Positions 51,791 through 60,383 of a DNA stretch of 64,000 nt are shown in pieces (positions within the stretch are counted from its first letter, which is position 1; the number at the start of each line of letters is the position of its first letter). Source of the DNA: Spirosoma pollinicola. Its GTDB lineage: Bacteria; Bacteroidota; Bacteroidia; Cytophagales; Spirosomataceae. Position numbers and translations under genes: made by a program. The notes beneath the pieces are model-generated. The model had not been told where the DNA came from. It searched no databases and saw only the letters and a program-made list of their open reading frames with translations. The stretch covers positions 6,687,014-6,751,013 of the forward strand of contig NZ_CP025096.1 of assembly GCF_002831565.1 (NCBI RefSeq), written 5' to 3'.

Positions 51791-52837
51791 CTATAGCATT
51801 TTGTCTAACACGGTTCTCAAATCAGCGATTTTCATTTCCCCTAACGCGGCAGCTTTAGCTAACGACACTAATTCTTCTGCTGCAATACGATACAGAAGCA
51901 GGTTGAATCTGTATGATTTCTCTTCCCCTTTGTATGACCCTAAGCCCTCCTCTTTCCTATTCTTACTGATCCAGATGAAGAAGTTTTTATAGGCGTAGTC
52001 ATTGATAATCTCTAAATCTTTTGCTCTTCGAACGATTGCCTGAATGGAAATGCCGTATTGTTCTTTAATCGATATTAGCTCATCCAGTGTAATATTTGTT
52101 CTTGGCTTACCCAGAAGTGTCTGCATCACTGGTTTGGAAACCAGCATAGCACTGGCAAATCGATGGCAGCAACGTTCTATTTCTTTACTTTCCCAATGGT
52201 GGGGAAGTTTTAGCATGATATGTCCTAGCTCATGAAGGGCAGTTAGTCGTTTCCGCTCTGGTGTATAGGCTTTATTCAGCACAATAACCGGAATCGAATT
52301 GACCATTGCCGCAAGCCCATCAAATTCAAGTGGTGCCTGGATTTCCACTATTTTGATTCCTTTTTCTTCCAGCATCTCAATTACATTAGGAATAGGATTA
52401 TAGCCTAAATTCCATTCTTTCAGCAACTGCAAAATCGTATTTTCTATTTCATCGATACTGGATATAGGTTTGTTCGCCAGTGGATTGACAAACTCTTGAG
52501 AGATATGAAGAATGCTTTCCACTTCTAAGTATCGCTCAACATGATCTTTTACCCGTTCTTTAATACTACTGATTTCTTTGGCAGTGAGCTTTGCCCTTTT
52601 TCGAAACTCAACATTAGTTAGCTCAATTTTAGATGGCTTGAAAAAGTAGTCAGGACTTACCGCTAATGCTTTAGCAAGAGCTGAAATAACCGGCTCTTCA
52701 GGCATCATTTTGCCGTCTTCGTACTTCTTAATGGCGTTGTAACTAACAATTAGATTAGCACGCTCAGAGAGTTCCCGTAGCGACAGCTTAGCCAATAAAC
52801 GTGCTTGTTTTAAACGGATAGGAAAGGTATTATTCAT
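51791..52837 (-). CDS. XRE helix-turn-helix with ImmA/IrrE metallopeptidase
   Basis: A 348-residue protein. Residues 1-65 are an XRE helix-turn-helix (IRLKQARLLAKLSLRELSERANLIVSYNAIKKYEDGKMMP). The central ImmA/IrrE peptidase domain has the zinc motif ALHELGHIM (HExxH) and CCHRFASAML. This family cleaves repressors or acts as an antitoxin for the following toxin. It is the likely regulator of the 51-53 kb region, and candidate operators with GGTTGACA lie upstream of its start. Confidence 0.9.
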   Translation of the reverse strand: MNNTFPIRLKQARLLAKLSLRELSERANLIVSYNAIKKYEDGKMMPEEPVISALAKALAVSPDYFFKPSKIELTNVEFRKRAKLTAKEISSIKERVKDHVERYLEVESILHISQEFVNPLANKPISSIDEIENTILQLLKEWNLGYNPIPNVIEMLEEKGIKIVEIQAPLEFDGLAAMVNSIPVIVLNKAYTPERKRLTALHELGHIMLKLPHHWESKEIERCCHRFASAMLVSKPVMQTLLGKPRTNITLDELISIKEQYGISIQAIVRRAKDLEIINDYAYKNFFIWISKNRKEEGLGSYKGEEKSYRFNLLLYRIAAEELVSLAKAAALGEMKIADLRTVLDKML

Positions 52838-52962
52838 TTTCTGCTTTAGTTGGCAAGGGTTGACGCATTGAGTTCGGTATGCCTACACTATAAATTTATG
52901 CGCGCAAAAGTAGTGTTAAATACGCTCTGCAACAGGAAAACCGGCAAACTATTCCTTTCTAC

Positions 52963-53022
52963 TGGTTGACAGTTAAAAAAAATTGGTTGACAAATGATAT
53001 AATAGAACTTTTTTTGTCAACC
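52963..53022. promoter_or_regulatory. GGTTGACA repeats between the ImmA/IrrE gene and the CBASS operon
   Basis: Two direct copies TGGTTGACA (52963-52971 and 52984-52992) precede an inverted copy TTTGTCAACC (53013-53022). The second and third copies form a perfect 10-bp inverted repeat around an 18-nt AT-rich centre. The cluster lies between the divergent regulator gene (start 52837) and the first CBASS gene (start 53058), a good place for a shared operator of the XRE protein. The inner GATATAATAG also looks promoter-like. Confidence 0.6.
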
Positions 53023-53057
53023 TTGCATTGTGAGAACGTAACGCCCACCTAACAAAT

Positions 53058-53879
53058 ATGAAAGAGATAATAAATGTCTTTGTTGGAGTCGTGCTCTTTG
53101 TAGCAGGCACATGGTTTCTGAATAATCGACCTGATATAAAGGATAGTGTAAGGGATGCTGGTTTAGGGGTACTGTTTGCTGCCGGAACCAGTCTGTTAGT
53201 ACTGGCTTGGGAGAGTAAACAGTACCTTCGGGTTCTGATCCAATCCTACATAAAGCCAACAAAAGCTGTTCGGGTTTCTATGGCTTACCTGTTCCGTATC
53301 GAAGTTGACGGTCAGTTCCTGCTTGTTCGAAATCATAAAAATCCTTTGCGGGGTTACCAGCCTGTGGGTGGCGTCTACAAATACTTGAAAAGAGAAACGG
53401 CTTCCCTGTTCCAGGAATTAGGCATCGCTGTTGATATAAGGCCGGGTATTGGTGTAGACGATGACAGCCGGAATGACTTACGGTGTAAGATTAATGAAAG
53501 ACGTCATTTACCGGCTTTTTTAAGATGGTTTGATGCTAAAAGAGACCGTGAGACAGACCCGTGGAGAGAGTTTTATGAAGAACTGATTGTAGAGGGTTTA
53601 CTGAAACAAGAGGACTTCCCCTATATACAGTATTGTCATTTCAAATCTGATTACGAAGGGATAAAATCACCGGATGCCTTCCCCATAGATGAGTTTTTAT
53701 ACGCTGATATTATCGAGTTAAAGCCGGAAAACAGTAAGCAGATCGATGAACTCAAGCGTCTGTTTGTCCAGCGGAGCTTAAATGATATATATACGTTTGC
53801 TACTCCGGAAGAAATCCGTTCAGGGAGCACGTCGACAGGCATCACTATACTTCCTCACGCAAAGAAAATTTTGTGTTAA
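53058..53879 (+). CDS. CBASS effector with two membrane helices and a NUDIX-like domain (Cap16-like)
   Basis: A 273-residue protein. Two membrane segments at about 5-24 (INVFVGVVLFVAGTWFLN) and 31-50 (VRDAGLGVLFAAGTSLLVLAW) precede a SMODS-associated NUDIX domain. Visible parts are FRIEVDGQFLLVRNHKNPLRG, YQPVGGVYKYLKRE and a degenerate NUDIX box in PWREFYEELIVEGLL. This domain order is that of the 2TM-NUDIX effectors of CBASS. On binding a cyclic nucleotide it should damage the membrane and kill the infected cell. It is 17 bp before the CD-NTase gene. Confidence 0.85.
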   Translation: MKEIINVFVGVVLFVAGTWFLNNRPDIKDSVRDAGLGVLFAAGTSLLVLAWESKQYLRVLIQSYIKPTKAVRVSMAYLFRIEVDGQFLLVRNHKNPLRGYQPVGGVYKYLKRETASLFQELGIAVDIRPGIGVDDDSRNDLRCKINERRHLPAFLRWFDAKRDRETDPWREFYEELIVEGLLKQEDFPYIQYCHFKSDYEGIKSPDAFPIDEFLYADIIELKPENSKQIDELKRLFVQRSLNDIYTFATPEEIRSGSTSTGITILPHAKKILC

Positions 53880-53896
53880 CTTAAATCAATCAATCA

Positions 53897-55054
53897 ATGA
53901 TTAACTATGACGATCCTACTATTCAGTTAGATGATCAACTGGATAAAATGGCAGAAAGCCTTCAGTTGGATGATACCCGCCGGGAGCGTATGGAAACGGC
54001 CTACAAGGCAGTACACCAATTTGTTATGGATGACCCCATCTTCTTCAAAGGTCTGGTATCAGAAGCATACGCACAGGGCAGTGTTCGTATTGGCACAACT
54101 AACAAGCCGTATACAGGAAGCGAGTTTGACCTGGACACGGTAATTCAACTCAGGTGTATATCTGCTCAATATAGCCCCAGTTACATTCTGAATCAGCTGG
54201 AACGTCGTTTGAGTGAACCGGGGAGTAGATATCGGGACAAACTGGATCCTAAAAGCCGATGCATACGAATCCGCTATGAGAATGACTTTCATATGGATGT
54301 ACTGGCCGCTTGTCAGGAGTCGGAAAGCTGTAAGAATACGATACTTGTTGCCAATAAAGATAGCGGCACAATTGATAAAAGTAATCCAAGAGGTCATGCA
54401 GACTGGTTCATTGATCAGGCAAATAAAGTAATTGAATCGTTACTGGAGAAAGCTGATCAACGAATGGCTGCATCGTTAGAAAAGCTGCCAGCTGACAATT
54501 TTAGAAGAAAAAAACCTTTACAGCGAAGTGTACAATTATTAAAGAGATACCGCGATATTTTCTTTGCTGACGATGACTCATATGCGACATCAAGCGTAAT
54601 TTTGACAACTATCGCAGGTCAATATTATGGCGGTGAGCCCTCCATTTACACCACTATGGATGGAATCATCAGCAGAATTGTAACTGACGCAAATAGGTTT
54701 CAAATGGTTGTTGGCGGCCGGATCAAGGTATTAAATCCAGTGAATTTAAATGAAGATTTTACGTCAAAATGGGAGACTGAGCCAAAATACTATTATGAGT
54801 TTCTGCGTTTTGCCCGGCACCTTAAAGAAGAATGGCAAAAGTTTAAACTTCAACAGGGAGTAGTAACAGAAAGCCGAATCCTAAAGGATCTTTTTGGAAA
54901 TGATACATATAATGCGGGATCGTCATTACGCATGCAGGAGATGGACGTAAGACGTTCAAACGGGCAATTACGGCAAGACCGAACGACGGGTATTTTGACA
55001 GCGAGCGTAGCCAGTAGCACAATAATTAAACCGAACACTTTTTACGGTGATTAA
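53897..55054 (+). CDS. CD-NTase, cyclic-nucleotide synthase of CBASS
   Basis: A 385-residue nucleotidyltransferase. The catalytic motifs are AYAQGSVRIGT (Gly61-Ser62), SEFDLDTVIQL (Asp78, Asp80) and FHMDVLA (Asp134), the full acidic triad. A helical second domain follows with PLQRSVQLLKRYRDIFFADDD. On phage infection it would make the cyclic nucleotide that activates the upstream effector. The C-terminus ends NTFYGD, where a conserved C-terminal glycine in relatives is joined by the E2-like enzyme; here the last residue is Asp. The stop overlaps the next gene by 8 bp. Confidence 0.9.
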   Translation: MINYDDPTIQLDDQLDKMAESLQLDDTRRERMETAYKAVHQFVMDDPIFFKGLVSEAYAQGSVRIGTTNKPYTGSEFDLDTVIQLRCISAQYSPSYILNQLERRLSEPGSRYRDKLDPKSRCIRIRYENDFHMDVLAACQESESCKNTILVANKDSGTIDKSNPRGHADWFIDQANKVIESLLEKADQRMAASLEKLPADNFRRKKPLQRSVQLLKRYRDIFFADDDSYATSSVILTTIAGQYYGGEPSIYTTMDGIISRIVTDANRFQMVVGGRIKVLNPVNLNEDFTSKWETEPKYYYEFLRFARHLKEEWQKFKLQQGVVTESRILKDLFGNDTYNAGSSLRMQEMDVRRSNGQLRQDRTTGILTASVASSTIIKPNTFYGD

Positions 55055-55511
55055 TCGCAAGCTGCGCAAGATGCCGAACTTAGCTCAGCAAGCAGCCTAT
55101 ATTCAGCGCAATCATCCAAATTTTAAAATTCGCTATCTATCTCATAATCAGCTAGAAGTTCGAGGGTCATTACAACCCAGCGCTAGAAGTTGTGCCTATT
55201 TTTTTCGATTAACGTATCGTCAACACTCCAGACCGGTTATACATATTCTTAGCCCAGAACTAGAGAAAGGGGCAACAGGTGAAAAGCCCCCTCATCTATA
55301 TAGTGATTGGTCGTTATGTCTATATCTTCCTAGTGCCTGGGAGTTTAGTGATTATGAATGGTTAAACGACACAATTATTCCTTGGATATCCTTGTGGTTA
55401 CATTATTATGAAGACTGGCTTGTAAATGGTTATATCTGGAACGGTGGAGGAATGCATCCCACGCCCAAGCCCAAAAAGAGGAACCAACAATTAATACGCC
55501 CCTCTATATAA
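55047..55511 (+). CDS. E2-like ubiquitin-conjugating protein of short type II CBASS
   Basis: A 154-residue protein starting at a GTG at 55047 (next ATG at 55071). It matches the E2-like family of type II-short CBASS: HLYSDWSLCLYLPSAWEFSD contains the candidate catalytic cysteine (Cys91), followed by DTIIPWISLWLHYYEDWLVNGYIW and a GGGMHPTPKPKK tail. E1 and JAB-type deconjugase genes are absent, as expected for the short type. It is thought to conjugate the CD-NTase C-terminus and prime its activity. The overlap with the CD-NTase gene shows tight coupling. Confidence 0.8.
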   Translation: MINRKLRKMPNLAQQAAYIQRNHPNFKIRYLSHNQLEVRGSLQPSARSCAYFFRLTYRQHSRPVIHILSPELEKGATGEKPPHLYSDWSLCLYLPSAWEFSDYEWLNDTIIPWISLWLHYYEDWLVNGYIWNGGGMHPTPKPKKRNQQLIRPSI

Positions 55512-55574
55512 TAAGCTAATTTTTACCTGTAGAACGACTTTCTACTATACTGCAAATAGGACGGCAGTATTGTC

Positions 55575-55597
55575 GCTCGCTTGTGATCCAAGCGAGC
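55575..55597 (+). terminator. terminator after the CBASS operon
   Basis: GCTCGCTTG (55575-55583) pairs perfectly with CAAGCGAGC (55589-55597) around a 5-nt loop and is followed by TTTGTT. It lies about 60 bp after the last CBASS gene. The rest of the gap to 55856 shows nothing else. Confidence 0.65.
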
Positions 55598-55856
55598 TTT
55601 GTTACGTCCATGCATGTATTTAAGTTTTACGATCACGTCAAAAATCTGGCTAACCGCGTCCAATAAAAGCTTGGAACAGGTCCATATCGTAAACAATTAA
55701 ACTGAACGGGTTTATTGAACGCAAAAAAGTCCTTTTTCAGCCACTTCCCTCCTACCCGATCACCGTTCAGAAAAACGTCGGTCTGTGTGTATTGTCACAG
55801 ACAGGTCATCCGTAATGTGATTACTTTACGACCAAAATCACTTACTATCAATTCCC

Positions 55857-56489
55857 ATGGAGCCTAACCCCCATCACCGTCAGGAGCACTGGAATACTGT
55901 GTATCAAACCAAAGAAACCGATCAGGTTAGCTGGTACGAGCCGGTGCCTGCCGAATCGCTGCGTTTCATAGATGAAGCCAAGCTACCCCAATCCGCCCGA
56001 ATCATCGACGTGGGCGGGGGCGATAGCCGATTGGTCGACTGTCTGCTGGAGCGGGGTTTCGAGCAAGTTACGGTGCTGGATATTTCGGCGGCTGCGCTCG
56101 ACCGAGCCCGGCGGCGGCTTGGTGCACAGGCCAACCGGGTCACCTGGGTGGTGGCCGATGCGACCCGGTTTCGACCGGACACGCCCTTTGATTTCTGGCA
56201 CGACCGGGCCGCGTTTCACTTCCTGACCAGCCAGTCTGAAATAACTGACTACCTGACGCTGATTCGGGATAACCTGGCCGCAACGGGGCGGCTGGTGGTG
56301 GGTACGTTTGCCGAAGACGGGCCGGGACGATGCAGCGGCTTACCTGTTCAGCAGTATTCCGAAACCCAGTTAACCGCTACGCTGGGGCAGTTTTTCAACA
56401 AGCGATATTGCCAGCGGGTCGAGCACCCAACGCCGTTCGGTACGCTTCAGCCGTTTACGTTCTGTTCCTTCGGCCAGCGGTCGGCGTAG
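55857..56489 (+). CDS. class I SAM-dependent methyltransferase
   Basis: A 210-residue methyltransferase. Motif I for S-adenosylmethionine is RIIDVGGGDSRLVDCLLERG (about 44-63), followed by VTVLDISAAALDRARRRLG and VVADATRFRP. The N-terminus HRQEHWNTVYQTKETDQVSWYEP is typical of small thiopurine-type or arsenite-like methyltransferases. The substrate is not predictable. It is a single gene between the CBASS operon and a binding-protein gene. Confidence 0.87.
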   Translation: MEPNPHHRQEHWNTVYQTKETDQVSWYEPVPAESLRFIDEAKLPQSARIIDVGGGDSRLVDCLLERGFEQVTVLDISAAALDRARRRLGAQANRVTWVVADATRFRPDTPFDFWHDRAAFHFLTSQSEITDYLTLIRDNLAATGRLVVGTFAEDGPGRCSGLPVQQYSETQLTATLGQFFNKRYCQRVEHPTPFGTLQPFTFCSFGQRSA

Positions 56490-56515
56490 ACGTTACTGAC
56501 AGAAGCACGTAGCCA

Positions 56516-57268
56516 TCAGTCCCAGCCCCATTTTTTGAAGACCGCGTGGCCTTTGTCAGATTGCAGAAACTGGACGAACTGCCGGGCTGTATCGGCCTGC
56601 CGGGTCGTTTTGCTCAAGGCAATCGGCGTACCCCGAAAAACGACTTCCGATGGGGGCAACGACACCACCGCCGTTTCGGTCGTCAGCCGGTTATGCCACG
56701 ACGCATACGTGATCCAGGCATCGTAGCGGCTGTCCTGTTTCCAGGCGGCAATGCCCAGCGCCGAATTGGCGAACGACTGCCCGATGTTGGCCTGAATGCC
56801 GCCAATCAGGTTTTGCCGACCGGCCAGGTCTTCCCATAACCCTAGTTGCCCGGCCCCGTTCACGTCGAGGATGGTAATGCCCGGTTTGGTCAGGTCGCGC
56901 AGGGTTTTGATCTGCTTCGGATTGCCGGGCCGCACCAGGATGGCGGCCGCCCGGCGGTACAGTTCCGTGCGACTCGCGGCATCGACCAGATCGGGGTGCG
57001 CGGCCGTAAACTGGGTGAGCATATATTCCGAACCGCCAAAAAACAGGTCGGCACGTTGCTGCGCGTCGGCCAGCCAGACCACATCAGGACCAGCAACCAC
57101 CTTAACGGGGTGGCCCGTCTGCTGCCCAAATAGGGCAGCACATTCATTCAGGGGGCCAAACGGACCACCGGGACCATACACATGCAGGGTGTCGGTTGGG
57201 GTCTGAGCCGCGAGTAATCCGGGCGTAAATAACATAGCGAGAATCGGCCAGTGCCGGAAGTTGGTCAT
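56516..57268 (-). CDS. exported ModA-type substrate-binding protein
   Basis: A 250-residue periplasmic protein beginning at the ATG at 57268 with a signal peptide (HWPILAMLFTPGLLAAQ). The fold is that of class 2 binding proteins: LHVYGPGGPFGPLNECAALFGQQTGHPVKVVAGPD, AAILVRPGNPKQIKTLRDL, DVNGAGQLGLWEDLAG and KTTRQADTARQFVQFLQSDKGHAVFKKWGW. It resembles the molybdate/tungstate group. No ABC permease or ATPase lies next to it, so it may work with a distant transporter or as a standalone anion scavenger. Confidence 0.85.
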   Translation of the reverse strand: MTNFRHWPILAMLFTPGLLAAQTPTDTLHVYGPGGPFGPLNECAALFGQQTGHPVKVVAGPDVVWLADAQQRADLFFGGSEYMLTQFTAAHPDLVDAASRTELYRRAAAILVRPGNPKQIKTLRDLTKPGITILDVNGAGQLGLWEDLAGRQNLIGGIQANIGQSFANSALGIAAWKQDSRYDAWITYASWHNRLTTETAVVSLPPSEVVFRGTPIALSKTTRQADTARQFVQFLQSDKGHAVFKKWGWD

Positions 57269-57480
57269 ACGTGTGTTGATAAAACCGGAAGTGAATGGAA
57301 CCTGATCGGGCTTTCCGACACACGCCGAGCAGGCCACAAAGGTGACGCAATCCGCTCCCACCTGGCTATCATTTTTCGGAATGCCCCCGCACCAGTTATG
57401 ATTGGCGCACCGGTCGATGGCTCCCTACTTTTGAGCCGGTCGTCTGGACATACTTATCCAGCCAGGCGACTGACACGACC

Positions 57481-58356
57481 ATGAAACGCAAGCCATTAAC
57501 CACCTATACTATTGCCGATTACCCCAGTGATGCCACGGATCAGCGTGGGTTTTACATGATTCAAATCGCCGATCTAATCCGGCAGATGCGGGGTATCGAC
57601 CAGCCCCACGCCCATGCGTTCTACCTGGTGATGTACGTCTGGGCCGGGTCGGGTACGCATACTATCGATGCCCAAACATACACCGTTACGCCCCCGCAAT
57701 TGTATTTTCTGGCACCGGGGCAGGTACACGGCTGGAGCCTGAGCAATGATGCCCAGGGGGTGCTGCTCTTTTTCGATGGGGCCTATTTTCAGGCCCGTTT
57801 TCCCAAACGGTTGTTCGACTACCCGTTTTTCCGGCCCGACCGGCCCACGGCGCTGCTGTCGCTCCGGCCCGACGCCCCCATGCTGCCTACCCTGTTCGAC
57901 TGGGCGTACCGGGAGTTTACGCACCCCCGGCCCCGGCAGGCCGAGGTGTTTGCCTCGCTGCTGCACCTGATGCTCGAAAACGCCTTTCAGCTTTACGAAG
58001 AGGTGGCTTATGTACCTGCCCACAACAGCAGCGGGCTGGTGCGTCGGTTCGAGGAGTTACTCGATGCACAGTTTGCCAACCAGCGAAGCTGCCAGGCTTA
58101 CGCCGATCAGTTGCGCGTCACGCCCAATTACCTCAACAGTTGCTGTCGGCAGCAACTGGACAAAACAGCCAGCCAGCTCATCCGAGACCGTCTGCTGGCC
58201 GAAGCCGACCGATTGTTGCTGCATACCGACTTGACGATCAAGGCCATCAGCTACACGCTGGGTTTTACCGATACGGCTTACTTCTCGCGCTTTTATCGTA
58301 AAAACAATGGGCAAACGCCCCAGCAGCGCCGCGAGTTACCGCCTGATAATCATTGA
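57481..58356 (+). CDS. AraC-family transcriptional regulator
   Basis: A 291-residue regulator with an N-terminal cupin-type sensor (DQPHAHAFYLVMYVWAGSGTHTIDAQTY, PPQLYFLAPGQVHGWSL). The C-terminal double helix-turn-helix includes CQAYADQLRVTPNYLNSCCRQQLDKTASQLIRDRLLAEADRLL and AISYTLGFTDTAYFSRFYRKNNGQTPQQRR. It precedes the cytochrome oxidase and sulfur-related genes on the same strand with an 81-bp gap, so it may control them. The ligand is unknown. Confidence 0.92.
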   Translation: MKRKPLTTYTIADYPSDATDQRGFYMIQIADLIRQMRGIDQPHAHAFYLVMYVWAGSGTHTIDAQTYTVTPPQLYFLAPGQVHGWSLSNDAQGVLLFFDGAYFQARFPKRLFDYPFFRPDRPTALLSLRPDAPMLPTLFDWAYREFTHPRPRQAEVFASLLHLMLENAFQLYEEVAYVPAHNSSGLVRRFEELLDAQFANQRSCQAYADQLRVTPNYLNSCCRQQLDKTASQLIRDRLLAEADRLLLHTDLTIKAISYTLGFTDTAYFSRFYRKNNGQTPQQRRELPPDNH

Positions 58357-58437
58357 ATTGTCCTGTGTAACTGTTCTTTTGTCTCTTTATCAGACCGCCC
58401 GAAGCCGGTAGCTTTGGCCCTACTCATCAACACTGTT

Positions 58438-60309
58438 ATGATTACCGAAGCGCCAATCCCTGCCACTGACATCGACCTCCACGACGAGCCACAGTCGTTC
58501 TGGACCCGCTACATTTTTAGTACCGACCACAAAGTCATCTCCAAACAATACCTGCTGACGGGCATGGCCTGGGCGGTGATTGGTGGGGGGGCGTCGATGC
58601 TGATTCGGCTGCAACTGGGCTTCCCGGCTGCCAGACTGGGCTGGCTGCGCCCGTTGCTGGGCCACTATGTGAGCGAAACGGGCCAGCTCACGCCCGACAG
58701 TTACCTTGGGCTGGTCACCATGCACGGGGCGATCATGATGTTTTTTGTGCTGACGGCGGGGTTGAGCGGTACCTTCAGCAACCTGCTCATTCCGCTCCAG
58801 ATAGGGGCGCGGGACATGGCATCGGGCTTTATCAACATGCTGTCGTACTGGTTTTTCTTCGCGGCCAGTGCGGTGATGCTCTCGGTCTTTTTTATCGCCA
58901 CCGGCCCGCCCGAAGGGGGCTGGGTCGTGTATCCGCCCCTGAGTGCCTTACCCCAGGCGGCTGGCGGGTCAGGCCTGGGCATGACGTTCTATTTGCTGGC
59001 GTTTGCCCTGTTTGTGATTTCTACTCTGCTGGGGGGTATCAACTACATCGCTACGGTGATCAACTACCGCACACGGGGCATGTCGATGCTACGGCTCCCG
59101 CTAACGGTCTGGGCCTTTCTCTTCACGGCCATCATTGCTACCATTGCCTTTCCGGTGCTGCTCTCGGCGTTTTTGCTGTTGTTTTTCGATCATTCGCTGG
59201 GGACCAGTTTTTTCCTGAGCGAGATATACATCGGCGGTCAGGCATTGCCCGAAACGGGTGGAGCCGCTATTCTTTATCAGCACCTGTTCTGGTTTCTGGG
59301 CCATCCAGAAGTATACATTATTTTTCTGCCCGCGCTGGGCATCACCTCCGAAGTGATTGCCACCATGTCGCGCAAGCCCATTTTTGGCTACCTGGCTATG
59401 ATCATCTCGATGGCTGCCATCGTCTTTTTATCATTCGTCGTTTGGGCACACCACATGTTCGTGTCGGGTATGAACCCGTTTCTGGGGTCGATTTTCATGC
59501 TGCTGACGCTGATTATTGCCGTCCCCTCGGCCATCAAGGGCTTCAATTACATCACCACGCTGTGGCGGGGTAACATCATCTTCAGTCCGGCCATGCTGTT
59601 TGCCATCGGGGTGGTCTCGTTTCTGTTTACCGGGGGCGTCACGGGCATCGTTCTGGGCAACAGCGTACTCGATATTCAACTGCATGACACGTATTTTGTG
59701 GTGGCCCACTTTCACCTCATTATGGGGTCGGCCTCGTTCTTTGGTACAATGGCCGGCATTTATCACTGGTACCCCAAGATGTTTGGCCGGCTGATGAACG
59801 CCACCTGGGGAGCCGTGCATTTCTGGCTGACATTCGTGGGTGTCTACCTAGTTTTCTTCCCCATGCACTACCTCGGTATCGCCGGGTTTCCGCGCCGGTA
59901 TTATTCGTTCAGCACCTACGATTTTACCCATTCGTTTACCGACCTGAATCAGTTTATCAGCGTCGCGGCTTTCGTGACGTTTGGGGCGCAGTTTATTTTC
60001 CTGTTCAACTTTTTCTGGAGTATGTTCCGGGGGAAGTACGCTCCGCAAAATCCCTGGAAATCGAACACCCTGGAATGGACCACGCCCATTGTACCGCTCC
60101 ACGGCAACTGGCCGGGTGAGCTGCCGCTGGTCTACCGCTGGCCCTACGACTACAGTAAACCCGGTGCTATCGATGATTTTATTCCGCAGACGGTACCCCT
60201 GGCGGCCACGCCCGAATCGAATCTGCCCCACGAGCAGGAACAGGTACGGATCGAAACGAGCGAGGGGGTGTTGGTGGGTACTCCCTCGTCCATCGGGGAT
60301 CGACCATAA
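58438..60309 (+). CDS. ctaD: cytochrome c oxidase subunit I
   Basis: A 623-residue haem-copper oxidase subunit. The ATG at 58438 is preferred over the upstream frame at 58414. It has about 12 or more membrane segments, the haem ligand region ITMHGAIM-like (VTMHGAIMMFFVL), the cross-linked His-Tyr segment FWFLGHPEVYIIFLP, copper-B histidines in VVWAHHMFVSG and the haem pair HDTYFVVAHFHLIMG. These mark an A-type oxidase. No subunit II or III gene lies beside it, so partners must be elsewhere. It reduces oxygen with electrons from cytochrome c and pumps protons. Confidence 0.95.
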   Translation: MITEAPIPATDIDLHDEPQSFWTRYIFSTDHKVISKQYLLTGMAWAVIGGGASMLIRLQLGFPAARLGWLRPLLGHYVSETGQLTPDSYLGLVTMHGAIMMFFVLTAGLSGTFSNLLIPLQIGARDMASGFINMLSYWFFFAASAVMLSVFFIATGPPEGGWVVYPPLSALPQAAGGSGLGMTFYLLAFALFVISTLLGGINYIATVINYRTRGMSMLRLPLTVWAFLFTAIIATIAFPVLLSAFLLLFFDHSLGTSFFLSEIYIGGQALPETGGAAILYQHLFWFLGHPEVYIIFLPALGITSEVIATMSRKPIFGYLAMIISMAAIVFLSFVVWAHHMFVSGMNPFLGSIFMLLTLIIAVPSAIKGFNYITTLWRGNIIFSPAMLFAIGVVSFLFTGGVTGIVLGNSVLDIQLHDTYFVVAHFHLIMGSASFFGTMAGIYHWYPKMFGRLMNATWGAVHFWLTFVGVYLVFFPMHYLGIAGFPRRYYSFSTYDFTHSFTDLNQFISVAAFVTFGAQFIFLFNFFWSMFRGKYAPQNPWKSNTLEWTTPIVPLHGNWPGELPLVYRWPYDYSKPGAIDDFIPQTVPLAATPESNLPHEQEQVRIETSEGVLVGTPSSIGDRP

Positions 60310-60383
60310 CTATTGGTGATTGGCGGAGGTTCTGAAAAGGCCTGACCTTTGAAACAACAAAACGGGCTAAACCCCTTATACTC

